11,003 nucleotides of DNA from RBG-16-66-20 sp049651845 (GTDB taxonomy: Bacteria > Pseudomonadota > Gammaproteobacteria > Burkholderiales > SG8-39), in the NCBI GenBank assembly GCA_049651845.1, contig JBASCW010000031.1, positions 1-11,003 on the forward strand, given 5' to 3'. Position 1 is the stretch's first letter, and the number at the start of each line of letters is the position of its first letter. Positions 1 to 6,795 of the stretch are shown in pieces. The notes below the pieces were generated by a model. It ran no database searches, was not told where the DNA came from, and was given only the letters and a program-made list of their open reading frames with translations. A program made the position numbers and the translations under genes.

Positions 1-51
1 ACCAAATGAACGAAAACGGCCCCGATCGAGGGGCAGGGAGAGCGGTTTCCA

Positions 52-492
52 GTGTCCGATCACGCCATTTCGGCAATTCGGCATCGCTCAACTCACGAAA
101 AACATTCGAACTTCAACAAACTGCTAGTCCCTTTGGAGCAATACTTATTGGCTGGTGCGTTGATATTGCTGGCGGCAAGCATCATTTGCGCAGTCGTTAC
201 ACTACAGATGAGGGATGTTTCCTTTCCGCCTCGTGGTGCAAAGCAGTCGACACTTCTCAGCGACATATACAAGACTGAGGAATATGCCAAGGGCGGCGTC
301 GGTCTGATGGAGCGCGTCATTCGATATAAACAAGATCAGGTAGCTTCTTGGCTAAGAGTGAACGAGCGAACGTTGAAGGTAATCACCACCAAAGGGGACT
401 GGGCCCTTGCTTCACAGCTCTTCTTCGCAGTCGGCGCAATATGCTTTGCGGCAATGTCTTTGAGTGATTTCGCGCGAAAGACTATCTTTTAG
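52..492 (+). CDS. Hypothetical two-TM membrane protein in low-GC segment
   Basis: I do not recognise this 146-residue protein. It starts with GTG (GTG TCC GAT) and has a weak GGGAG at 36-40, so the start is tentative. Two hydrophobic segments are visible, at about residues 30-53 (LLAGALILLAASIICAVVTL) and 117-137 (ALASQLFFAVGAICFAAMSL). They flank a ~60-residue charged, probably helical loop, and a basic tail (FARKTIF) follows the second one. This suggests a small inner-membrane protein with both ends on the same side. Codon use (ATA, TTA, CTA, AAA, ACA) is unlike every gene downstream, and the local base composition is about 49% GC, so it looks foreign or at least differently derived. A second start follows only 8 nt after its stop, suggesting an operon that the window cuts off. 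An overlapping frame at 6-278 was considered less likely because it lacks the hydrophobic pattern. Confidence 0.6.
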   Translation: MSDHAISAIRHRSTHEKHSNFNKLLVPLEQYLLAGALILLAASIICAVVTLQMRDVSFPPRGAKQSTLLSDIYKTEEYAKGGVGLMERVIRYKQDQVASWLRVNERTLKVITTKGDWALASQLFFAVGAICFAAMSLSDFARKTIF

Positions 493-496
493 GAGG
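491..496 (+). promoter_or_regulatory. Perfect Shine-Dalgarno AGGAGG
   Basis: AGGAGG, then ACGA, then ATG at 501. It overlaps the tail of the preceding stop (TTTTAGGAGG), the usual arrangement for a translationally coupled downstream gene. It shows that a real gene start was here even though the frame ends after 15 codons. Confidence 0.6.
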
Positions 497-500
497 ACGA

Positions 501-548
501 ATGAAATGTGCGAAAGGTGGTTGTGTTGCGGACGCGCTAGACAATTGA
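501..548 (+). pseudogene. 5' stump of an unknown gene, cut at the composition boundary
   Basis: A 15-codon frame, MKCAKGGCVADALDN, begins 5 nt after a perfect AGGAGG and ends at TGA 546-548. The end falls exactly where the low-GC segment meets the GC-rich DNA carrying the DUF4124 stump. The simplest reading is the first ~14 codons of a longer gene whose remainder was lost at the junction. A genuine micropeptide with two cysteines is possible but has no further support. Too little remains to assign a family. Confidence 0.4.
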
Positions 549-656
549 CCTGGCCCTTCTCGTCCACCCACTTGTAGGTCCCCGCCTGCGCGGGCAGGGC
601 GGCGAGGGCGAGGATGAGCGCGGGGATCAGGCGCGGCGTCATGCGCGCAGCATAGT

Positions 657-675
657 CCCGGCGGCGCGCGCCGGG
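657..675. repeat. GC-rich hairpin in the 5' gap of two divergent genes
   Basis: CCCGGCG (657-663) and CGCCGGG (669-675) form a perfect 7-bp stem with a 5-nt loop. There is no T-tract on either side, so it is not a normal intrinsic terminator. It lies 15 bp upstream of the DUF4124 start and about 150 bp upstream of the aminotransferase. Such palindromes also arise by chance at this GC content. The rest of 643-821 shows no convincing promoter. TATCAT at 791-796 is a possible -10 for the aminotransferase but lacks a matching -35. Confidence 0.3.
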
Positions 676-811
676 GGCGGATTTACAACTTGCAATACTC
701 TGGCCCGGCGCGTGGGCGGAGGCCGGCGCGCATTCCGAAGGCTCGAGGGAGCCATGCGCACTATGCAAGCTTCGTCCGCGCGAGGGCCGGTATCATCACG
801 GGTCCATTTAC

Positions 812-815
812 GGAG
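812..815 (+). promoter_or_regulatory. Shine-Dalgarno GGAG deciding the aminotransferase start
   Basis: GGAG at 812-815 abuts an ATG at 816 (too close to use) and lies 6 nt before a second ATG at 822. Spacing therefore favours 822 (MSVARGW) over 816 (MAMSVARGW) and over the much longer frame opening at 690. Confidence 0.5.
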
Positions 816-821
816 ATGGCG

Positions 822-2045
822 ATGAGCGTCGCGCGCGGCTGGCAGTTCTTCATGCATCCGGGGCCCACCAACATCCCGCTGCGGGTGCTGCAGGCGATGG
901 CGCGCCCGGCCGTGGATTTCACCGGGCCGGAGTTCGTGGCGCTGCGCGACCGGTCGCTGGAGCGGCTGAAGGGAATCCTCAAGACGCGCCAGGGCTTCGT
1001 CATCGCTTACGCGGCCTCGGGGCACGGGGCGTGGGACGCGAGCATCGCGAATCTGTTTTCGCCCGGCGACAGGGTGCTGGTGTGCCAGGCGGGCTACTTT
1101 TCCGAGAACTGGGCCACCACGGCGCGGCAGTACGGCCTCGAGGTCGAGGTCGTGCAGGCGGCCGAGCGGCGCGCGATCGATCCGGAGGCGGTGGCCGCGC
1201 GGCTGGCGGCAGATGTGCAGGGAAAAATCAAGGCGGTGATGATCGTGCAGAACGAGACCGCGACCGGCATGCGCCATCCGGTGGCCGAGGTGCGCGCGGC
1301 GATGAACCGCGTGCGCCATCCGGCGCTCTACATGGTGGACACGATCTCGTCGCTCGCCTCGTACGACTTCCGCATGGACGAGTGGGGCGTGGACCTGGTG
1401 ATCGGCGGCTCGCAGAAGGGCCTGATGCTGCCGCCGGGCATGTCGTTCACCGCGATCAACGCGCGCGCCTGGGAGGCCGCGCAAAAGGCGCGCAACCCGC
1501 GCCGCTACTGGGACTGGCGCACCATGGTGGAAGAGGGCCGGCAGCTGCGCTTCTGCGGCACGGCGCCGATCCCGTTCTTCTACGGCCTGGAGGCCGCGCT
1601 CGACATGATCGAGGAGGAGGGGCTGGAGAACGTGTTCGCGCGCCACCGGCGCCTCGCGCAGGCGACGCGCGCCTGCGTGCGCGCCTGGTCCGCAGTTTCC
1701 CCGCACGGCGGCGGGCCGGAAATCTATTCGCTGGACGCCGAGGCCGCCTCGGATTCGCTCACGGCGGTGCTGTGCCCGCCCGGGCACGACGCCGACCGCG
1801 TGCGCGCGGTCGCCTCGGAACGCTACGGCGTCGGCCTCGGCCGCGGCCTGGGCGCGCTGCAGGGACGCGTGTTCCGCATCGGCCACATGGGCGACCTGAA
1901 CGAAGCGATGCTGCTCGGCGCGCTGGGCGCGATCGAGCTCGCGCTGGCGGAGGCCGGCATGCCGCACGCGCGCGGCGGCGTGGTGGCGGCGATGGATGCG
2001 TTGCGCGCGCCGGCCGCGCCCCGCATCGCCGCGGTGGCAGCGTAA
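822..2045 (+). CDS. Class V PLP aminotransferase, alanine/serine-glyoxylate aminotransferase family
   Basis: A 407-residue cytoplasmic PLP enzyme, normal length for the family, which moves an amino group from alanine or serine to glyoxylate (giving glycine) or to a related 2-oxo acid. Visible landmarks: HPGPTNIP near the N-terminus (substrate loop); SGHGAWDAS around residues 66-74 (phosphate-binding turn); MVDTISSLASYD with Asp173 to pair with the PLP ring nitrogen; GGSQKGLMLPPG with Lys199 as the Schiff-base lysine; and GRVFRIGHMGD with Arg352 as the likely substrate-carboxylate arginine. The SGH form resembles animal-type AGT more than the SGTGAWE form usual in bacterial serine-glyoxylate enzymes, so the amino donor is uncertain. 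The upstream in-frame stretch from 690 is not family-like. The stop abuts the convergent esterase stop with no spacer, so it is not in the neighbouring operon, although both could serve one catabolic route. Confidence 0.93.
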   Translation: MSVARGWQFFMHPGPTNIPLRVLQAMARPAVDFTGPEFVALRDRSLERLKGILKTRQGFVIAYAASGHGAWDASIANLFSPGDRVLVCQAGYFSENWATTARQYGLEVEVVQAAERRAIDPEAVAARLAADVQGKIKAVMIVQNETATGMRHPVAEVRAAMNRVRHPALYMVDTISSLASYDFRMDEWGVDLVIGGSQKGLMLPPGMSFTAINARAWEAAQKARNPRRYWDWRTMVEEGRQLRFCGTAPIPFFYGLEAALDMIEEEGLENVFARHRRLAQATRACVRAWSAVSPHGGGPEIYSLDAEAASDSLTAVLCPPGHDADRVRAVASERYGVGLGRGLGALQGRVFRIGHMGDLNEAMLLGALGAIELALAEAGMPHARGGVVAAMDALRAPAAPRIAAVAA

Positions 2046-3144
2046 CTAGGGCTTCAGCGCGCGGTAGAGGAAGGGCAGGCTGACGTCCATCCGGTAGTCG
2101 ATGTCGGAGTGGTTGTCGTCGAATTCCTCGTAGGTGTGGCGGATGCGCGCGGCGGCGAGGCGCGCCGAGAGCAGGCGCGTGCCGTAGTGGATGTGGTACT
2201 GGTCCTTCCAGCCGCAGTCGATGTAGATCCCGCGCAGGGTCTTCAGATTCGCGCGGTATCTTGAAACCAGGTTGATCGGGTCGTGCCGCCTCCAGGCGCG
2301 CCAGCGCTCGGGGATCGGCTCGCCGGTGTCCAGGTTGAAGGGCACGCGGAAGCCGTTCGGCGCGCGCGGGTCGGGGTCGTAGGTGGCGGCCATGCACAGG
2401 TTCATGATCGCGTGGCCTTCCGCCTGCGACAGTTTTTCCTTCTTCCAGACGGCGTGCAGGAAGCGCCTGATCCGGCCGTCATCGCGGCCGCTCTCGAGTT
2501 GCCTGTTCCGGACAAAAACCTGGCGGCCCGCCTTGCGCTTCGGGCGACGATGCCTGGCGAGCTCGTTCAGGGTGTTGGGCCAGTCGTGCCCGTAGACGAA
2601 GTCGAAGTAGGCGTCGCCCGAGTGGTTGGCGATGGCACCCCAGTACTTGGCGTACTTCATGCCGTGGATGATGGCGCCGTAGCCGCCGGAAGACTTGCCG
2701 AAGCAGCCGCGGTGCTCGCGGCTGGCGAGCGTGCGGAACTCGCGGTCCACGAAGGGGATGAGCTCGCGCGTGAGGTAGTCGGCGTAGTCGCCGATCGCCG
2801 AGGAGTTGATGTACTGGTTGCCGCCCAGCGCGGTGAAGCAGTCGGGGAAGACGAGGATCGCCGGGCCCATCTTCTTTTCATGGATCAGGCGCGCGGCGCG
2901 CGGCGCGCTCGGGCACGTTGTCGCTGAAAGCCTTCCAGCCCAGGTGCGAGAGGCCAGAGCCCGTGAAGCCCACGAGGTCGTAGAGGACGGGGAAGCGCTT
3001 GTTGCCCGAGCCGTCGTACCCCGGCGGCAGCCAGACGGCGAGCTTGCGCTCGTGCGGGTCGCCGAGCGGGTTGCCGCGCAGGATCTTCGAGTCGTGCTCG
3101 AGGAAGACGACGGTGCCCGAAGGGCCCTTGGGCCGCTTGAGCAT
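2046..3144 (-). pseudogene. Alpha/beta-hydrolase esterase, frameshifted by a 7-bp repeat gain
   Basis: The gene is read from two frames. Frame one starts at ATG 3144 (MLKRPKGPSG), runs through a typical esterase N-terminus (HERKLAVWLPPGYD, PVLYDLVGFTGSG) and stops after 88 codons at 2878. Frame two carries the rest, from LIHEKKMGPAILVFPDCF to FLYRALKP, stop 2046-2048; its first ATG is at 2870. It contains the nucleophile elbow GKSSGG (Ser149 in the joined protein) and late GWKDQYH and DDNHSDIDYR segments that probably supply the acid and histidine. Joining needs one GCGCGCC copy removed from 2888-2908, giving a 363-residue protein with NVPERAARLIHEKKMGP, which reads as normal family sequence. 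The family resembles esterase D/putative esterases (inference). The ATG lies 2 nt after the amidase stop with AGGAG 14 nt upstream, so it is the operon's last gene. It could be a pseudogene, a slippage-switched gene or a sequencing error. Confidence 0.85.
2888..2908. repeat. Tandem 7-bp repeat, three exact copies, inside the esterase
   Basis: GGCGCGC on the + strand (GCGCGCC on the coding strand) occurs at 2888-2894, 2895-2901 and 2902-2908 with no mismatch. Since 7 is not a multiple of three, each gain or loss of a copy moves the reading frame. Two copies restore the esterase frame exactly and three break it. Confidence 0.9.
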
Positions 3145-3146
3145 GG

Positions 3147-4433
3147 CTAGGCGAGTTTCTCCTGCAGCCACTCCGCCACCGAGATCGCGCGCGCATCGTC
3201 GCCGATGCGGCCGATGATCTGCACGCCGACCGGCAGGCCGTTCGGGCCCTGGCTGCAGGGCACGTTCATCGAGGGCGTGCCGAGGAGCGTCCAGACGCGG
3301 CAGAACACCGGGTCGCCGGTCGCCTGCAGGCCCTTCGGCGCTTCGCCGGGCGCGGTGGGGGCGAGAATCGCGTCCGCGTCGGCGAACACGTCGCCCAGCA
3401 TCGCGCGGCACTTCGCCGCGAGCGCGCGCGCCTCGTCGTAGCGCGCGGCGCTGACCCTGCTGGCCGCGTCGAGCAGTTTCTTGAGCGTCTCGCTCAGGCC
3501 GTCCCAGTGGTGCAGGCGGTCGCTGGCGAGCGAGCGGTAGGACTCGTAGTTCATGAGGTCGATTTGCGCCTGCAGCAGGCCGGCGAAGTCCTTCGGCAGC
3601 GCGAGCTCCTTTACCTGCGCGCCGGCCTTCGCGGCCGCTTTCGCCGCGCGATCGAGCGCCGCGGCGGTTTCGGGCAGCGCGGCCGGCCATTCGTAGGTGC
3701 GGCAGAGCGCGATGCGCGGTGCGCGCCCGAGATCCCGCGGCAGCAGGTCGCGCCCTGAGAGCGCGCCCACCAGCAGCCCCGCGTCGCCGGGACTGCGCGC
3801 CATGACCCCCAGGGTGTCAAGGCTCTCGGCCAGCATCTTCACGCCCATGCGCGGCAGCGTGCCGTAGCTGGGTTTGTAGCCGACGATGCCGCAGTAGCCC
3901 CCGGGCCGCACGATGGAGCCGGCGGTCTGGGTGCCGAAGGCGAGCGGCACCATGTCGTCCGCCACCGCGGCGGCCGAGCCGCTCGAGGAGCCGCCGGGCG
4001 TGTGCGGCGGCGCATGTTCCGGCACACGCGGGTTGGCGGTCTTGCCCGGATGGAACCAGGCGAATTCCGTAGAGACGGTTTTGCCGAAGATCAGCGCGCC
4101 CGCGGCGCGCGCCAGCGCGACGCCGGCTGCGTCCATCGCGGTGCGCGTGTCCGCGTAGACCTTCGAGCCGTAGCCGGTTGGCATGTCGGCGGTGTCGATG
4201 ATGTCCTTCACGCCGATCGGCAGCCCGTGCAGCGGCCCGCGCACCGGGCCCGCGTCGAGCCGCTTCGCCTGCGCGAGCACCGCCTCCGGGTCGAGGTGGA
4301 TCCAGGCGCCGACCACGGCCTCGCGCGCCTGCACGCGCTCGAGGCAGGCGCGAGCGAGCTGCTCCACGGTGATGTCGCGCGCAGCGAGGCGGCGCGCCGC
4401 TTCGCGGGCGCCGAGTTCATTGAGCTTTGCCAT
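3147..4433 (-). CDS. Amidase-signature (AS) family hydrolase
   Basis: A 428-residue cytoplasmic amidase of the GatA/FAAH/malonamidase fold, which hydrolyses a carboxamide or related bond to acid and amine. The full Ser-cisSer-Lys triad is visible: Lys76 in GLPIGVKDIIDT, cis-Ser149 in PGGSSSGSAAAV and nucleophile Ser173 in TQTAGSIVRPGGYCGIVGYKP, with the usual 24-residue gap between the serines. The C-terminal half (APGEAPKGL, GTPSMNVPC, GLPVGVQIIG) is also standard. It is unlikely to be the tRNA amidotransferase subunit GatA: no gatC or gatB lies beside it, and it sits in a transporter operon. Its ATG shares a base with the LivF stop (TGATG) and has GGGAGGAG 7 nt upstream, so it is coupled to the ABC genes. 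The imported compound or a derivative is the likely substrate, identity unknown. Confidence 0.93.
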   Translation of the reverse strand: MAKLNELGAREAARRLAARDITVEQLARACLERVQAREAVVGAWIHLDPEAVLAQAKRLDAGPVRGPLHGLPIGVKDIIDTADMPTGYGSKVYADTRTAMDAAGVALARAAGALIFGKTVSTEFAWFHPGKTANPRVPEHAPPHTPGGSSSGSAAAVADDMVPLAFGTQTAGSIVRPGGYCGIVGYKPSYGTLPRMGVKMLAESLDTLGVMARSPGDAGLLVGALSGRDLLPRDLGRAPRIALCRTYEWPAALPETAAALDRAAKAAAKAGAQVKELALPKDFAGLLQAQIDLMNYESYRSLASDRLHHWDGLSETLKKLLDAASRVSAARYDEARALAAKCRAMLGDVFADADAILAPTAPGEAPKGLQATGDPVFCRVWTLLGTPSMNVPCSQGPNGLPVGVQIIGRIGDDARAISVAEWLQEKLA

Positions 4434-5137
4434 CAGGCTTCTCCTCCCACGCCCAGGTAAGTCGCGGTGATGTTGGCGTCGGCGCGCAGGCTCGCGGGCG
4501 CGCCCTCGAAGACGACCGTGCCGTGGTCGATGACGTAGACCCGGTCGGCGAGCTGCAGCGCCATCTCGGCGTTCTGCTCCACGAGCAGCATGCTCACGCG
4601 CTGGCGCTTGAGCTCGCGCACCGTCTCCATGACCGCGCTCACCACCAGCGGCGCGAGGCCCTGCGAGGGCTCGTCCAGCAGCAGCAGGTCCGGGCCGGTC
4701 ATGAGCGCGCGCGCGATGGCGAGCATCTCCTGCTCGCCACCCGAGAGCTCGCGCCCCTTGTGGTGCAGCCGCTCCTTCAGGCCGGGGAAGCGCTCGAGCA
4801 CGCTCGCCATCTGCCAGCGCGAGCTGCGGCGCTCGGCGATGGCGAGATTCTCCTTGACCGTGAGGTAGCTGAAGATGTCGCGCGTCTCGGGGACCATCGC
4901 GATGCCTTTTCGGGAAATCACGTGAGAGCTGGACCCGGAAATATCCGCTCCCTTGTAGAGGATCGCGCCGCGCCTAGGCGGCGTGAGGCCGGTGATGCTG
5001 CGCAGCGTGGTGGTCTTGCCCGCGCCGTTGCGGCCGAGCAGCGCGACCACCTCGCCTTCGGCCACCTCGAGCGAGAGCCCGTGCAGGATGTGCCCGAGGC
5101 CGTAGAAGGTGTCGATGTTCCTGACTTCGAGGATCAC
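4433..5137 (-). CDS. livF: LIV-type ABC transporter ATP-binding protein LivF
   Basis: A 234-residue ATPase, one of two nucleotide-binding subunits that power uptake through the LivHM pore. Walker A is GRNGAGKTT (residues 35-43), the ABC signature LSGGEQ (131-136) and Walker B LLLLDEP (151-157), followed by VEQNAEMAL with the LivF-style Q loop after the H-loop position. Length and the TFYGLGHIL(H)GLSLEV N-terminus are typical of LivF, not LivG. The start is GTG at 5137, chosen because it gives the family N-terminus MILEVRNIDTFYG, has GGGAGG 9 nt upstream, and overlaps the livG stop by four bases (GTGA). The long in-frame extension upstream runs over livG and is not real. The TGA stop shares a base with the amidase ATG. 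Confidence 0.93.
   Translation of the reverse strand: MILEVRNIDTFYGLGHILHGLSLEVAEGEVVALLGRNGAGKTTTLRSITGLTPPRRGAILYKGADISGSSSHVISRKGIAMVPETRDIFSYLTVKENLAIAERRSSRWQMASVLERFPGLKERLHHKGRELSGGEQEMLAIARALMTGPDLLLLDEPSQGLAPLVVSAVMETVRELKRQRVSMLLVEQNAEMALQLADRVYVIDHGTVVFEGAPASLRADANITATYLGVGGEA
4441..4448 (-). promoter_or_regulatory. Strong Shine-Dalgarno for the amidase
   Basis: GGGAGGAG on the minus strand, inside the last codons of livF, 7 nt before the amidase ATG at 4433. It confirms this start and predicts efficient translation of the amidase in its own right. Confidence 0.6.
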
Positions 5138-5880
5138 GCGGCGACGCCTCCCAGGTAGGCGCGGCGCACGTCGGCATTTCTCTGGATCTCGACCGGCGTG
5201 CCTTCGGCGATCAGGCTGCCGAAGTGCATCACGGATATCCGGTCCGAGACGCTCATGATGATGTCCATCTTGTGCTCGATCAGCACGATGGTGTAGCGGC
5301 CTTTCAGGGTGCGCACGAGCGCCACCATGCGCCGCGTCTCCTCGGGCGAAAGGCCCGCGGCGGGCTCGTCCAGCAGCAGCACGCGCGGCGCCGCGGCGAG
5401 CGCGATCGCCAGCTCGAGCTGGCGCTGCTCGCCGTGCGAGATTTCGCGCGCCAGCTGGTTCGACTTGCTTTCGAGTCCTACATCGCGCAACGCCTGCCTG
5501 GCGCGCTCCGCTGCCTCGGGAAAGCCGTTCGCGGGCTTCCACATCAGTCCGTTCCAGGATTTCTCCGTCGCAAACGCCGCCACCCAGACATTGTCGAGGA
5601 GGCTGAACGCCGGGAACACCGTGGTGCGCTGGTAGGAGCGCGCCAGGCCGAGGTGCGCGATGCGGTTGGCCGGCGTGCCGGTGATGTCCTTGCCGTCGAA
5701 CAGGATCTTCCCGGAGGTGGGCGCAAAGGTGCCCGTCAGAAGATTGAACAGCGTGGTCTTGCCCGCGCCGTTGGGGCCGATGACCGAATGCAGCGAGCCC
5801 GCCTCGATGCCGAGCGTGACGTTATTGACGGCGGCCAGTGCGCCGAACGATTTGCTGAGCGCTTTTGTCTCTAAGAGCAT
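5134..5880 (-). CDS. livG: LIV-type ABC transporter ATP-binding protein LivG
   Basis: A 248-residue ATPase, partner of LivF. Walker A is GPNGAGKTT (35-43). The signature motif is the ISHGEQ form (147-152) usual for LivG-type subunits. Walker B is VLLLDEP (167-173), followed by AAGLSPEET and the switch histidine in IEHKMDIIM (His203). The region NRIAHLGLARSYQRTTVFPAFSLLDNV is the standard LivG stretch contacting the membrane subunits. The ATG at 5880 follows the livM stop (5881-5883) without a gap and has no clear Shine-Dalgarno, so translation probably depends on coupling to livM. The last four bases overlap the livF GTG start. No residue expected for ATP hydrolysis is missing. Confidence 0.94.
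   Translation of the reverse strand: MLLETKALSKSFGALAAVNNVTLGIEAGSLHSVIGPNGAGKTTLFNLLTGTFAPTSGKILFDGKDITGTPANRIAHLGLARSYQRTTVFPAFSLLDNVWVAAFATEKSWNGLMWKPANGFPEAAERARQALRDVGLESKSNQLAREISHGEQRQLELAIALAAAPRVLLLDEPAAGLSPEETRRMVALVRTLKGRYTIVLIEHKMDIIMSVSDRISVMHFGSLIAEGTPVEIQRNADVRRAYLGGVAA
5147..5152 (-). promoter_or_regulatory. Shine-Dalgarno supporting a GTG start of livF
   Basis: GGGAGG on the minus strand, 9 nt before GTG at 5137 and inside the end of livG. No ATG lies at the position expected from the family, so this site decides the start. Confidence 0.5.
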
Positions 5881-6795
5881 TTATCTGGAGAATCTCAAGG
5901 ACAGCTTGTGCCAGGCCTCGACCAGTCCCCCGCGCAGGAACAGCACCACCAGCACGAACGCGACACCGAGCAGCAGCGGCCAGCGCGCCCATACCGTGCT
6001 CATCGACTCCGACAGCCAGATGAACACGAAGGAGCCGATCACCGGCCCGTAGAGCGAGCCCGAGCCGCCGATCAGCGTCGCGAAGATCACGTTGCCGGAG
6101 AACACGAAGCTGATCGCCTCCAGCGGCACGATGCCGAACAGCATCGCGTAGAGCACGCCCGCCAGGCCCGAGAACGCGCCGCCGATCACGAAGGCGAGCA
6201 GCTTGAAGCGCGGCACCGCGTAGCCGACGGCTTCGGCGCGCACCTCGTTCTCGCGGATCGCCTGCAGGATCTTGCCGAGCGGGGACTCGGTTATCTTTCG
6301 CATTAGATATAAGGATCCCAAGAATAAAAGCGAAACAAAGGCGTAGTAGACGAGCGGGTCCTTGAAGTCGATGCCGGCGAGCACCGGCCGCGGCACGCCG
6401 GGCATGCCGTCCTCGCCGCCGGTGACGCTGGTCCACTGATAGGCGGTGAAGTAGAAGAGCTGATTCAGCGCGAAGGTGAGCATGATGAAGTACAGGCCCG
6501 AGCGCTGCACGCACAGGTACCCGACCACCGCGGCCGAGAGCGCGCCCACGCCCGTGCCGGCGGCGAGCGCCATGAAGGCGTTCAGGCCGTGCACTTTCAT
6601 CAGCCAGCCCGCGACGTAGGCCGCCGAGCCGAAGAACGTGGACTGGCCGAAGGACAGCAGTCCGGTGTAGCCGAGCAGCAGGTTGGCGCCGAGGCCGAAG
6701 ATGGCGAAGATCCAGATCTCGGCCGCGATGGCCGGGCGCACGACCAGCGGCAATACCAGAATCGACACCAGGATCAGGATCAAGGGGCGCTTCAT
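5881..6795 (-). CDS. livM: LIV-type ABC transporter permease LivM
   Basis: A 304-residue inner-membrane permease that forms the translocation pore with LivH. It is strongly hydrophobic, with roughly 8-9 predicted membrane spans. Family landmarks are LLLGYTGLLSFGQSTFFGSAAY near residue 40, the loop with ESPLGKILQAIRENEVRAEAVGY, and IFATLIGGSGSLYGPVIGSF near the C-terminus, the coupling loop that contacts the ATPases. The start is ATG 6795 (MKRPLILILV), overlapping the livH stop as ATGA, with GGGA a few bases upstream. The longer upstream in-frame reading is shadow sequence over livH. A sequence with Ala/Gly-rich spans and no soluble fusion domain fits the short bacterial LivM type; E. coli LivM is over 100 residues longer. 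Confidence 0.93.
   Translation of the reverse strand: MKRPLILILVSILVLPLVVRPAIAAEIWIFAIFGLGANLLLGYTGLLSFGQSTFFGSAAYVAGWLMKVHGLNAFMALAAGTGVGALSAAVVGYLCVQRSGLYFIMLTFALNQLFYFTAYQWTSVTGGEDGMPGVPRPVLAGIDFKDPLVYYAFVSLLFLGSLYLMRKITESPLGKILQAIRENEVRAEAVGYAVPRFKLLAFVIGGAFSGLAGVLYAMLFGIVPLEAISFVFSGNVIFATLIGGSGSLYGPVIGSFVFIWLSESMSTVWARWPLLLGVAFVLVVLFLRGGLVEAWHKLSLRFSR

Larger units (their letters stand above)
412..642 (-). pseudogene. Truncated DUF4124-domain secreted protein
   Basis: The frame starts at ATG 642 with a clean Sec signal peptide (MTPRLIPALILALAALPAQA, cleavage after AQA, residue 20). It continues as GTYKWVDEKGQVN, the opening strand of the DUF4124 domain, a small exported domain of unknown function common in Proteobacteria, where YKW.D..G..(H/N)YSD.PP is typical. 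Just after QVN, at about 541-545, the similarity stops. The remaining ~43 codons run antisense through the low-GC membrane-protein gene to a stop at 412-414 and are not family-like (several Cys and His). The gene has therefore lost its 3' part, and only about 543-642 is original. An upstream in-frame ATG at 768 exists, but the signal peptide fixes the start at 642. Confidence 0.75.

Noticed and set aside
501..548. Integron cassette end or attC site at the low-GC boundary
   Set aside because: I looked for paired GTTRRRY/RYYYAAC-type core sites with inverted symmetry around 490-550 and found none. The gap between the stop at 492 and the next start is too short for attC.
657..677. Intrinsic terminator
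   Set aside because: The GC stem is good, but no T-run follows on either strand, and it lies in the 5' region of both flanking genes.
639..1967. A 442-codon open frame on the minus strand opposite the aminotransferase
   Set aside because: It is antisense to a clear PLP enzyme with all catalytic motifs. The translation is Arg/His/Ala-rich low complexity, as expected from the complement of GC-rich codons.
1031..2083. A 350-codon + frame overlapping the aminotransferase
   Set aside because: It is a +1 shadow of the real gene, made almost entirely of Gly, Arg and Ala, with no recognisable motif.
2888..2908. Repeat considered as a CRISPR-like or regulatory array
   Set aside because: The units are only 7 bp, contiguous with no spacers, and lie inside a coding gene. 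A microsatellite-type tandem duplication explains them.
3147..4433. GatA subunit of tRNA amidotransferase
   Set aside because: It shares the amidase-signature fold, but no gatB or gatC is nearby, the length is shorter than usual GatA, and coupling to livF points to a catabolic amidase.
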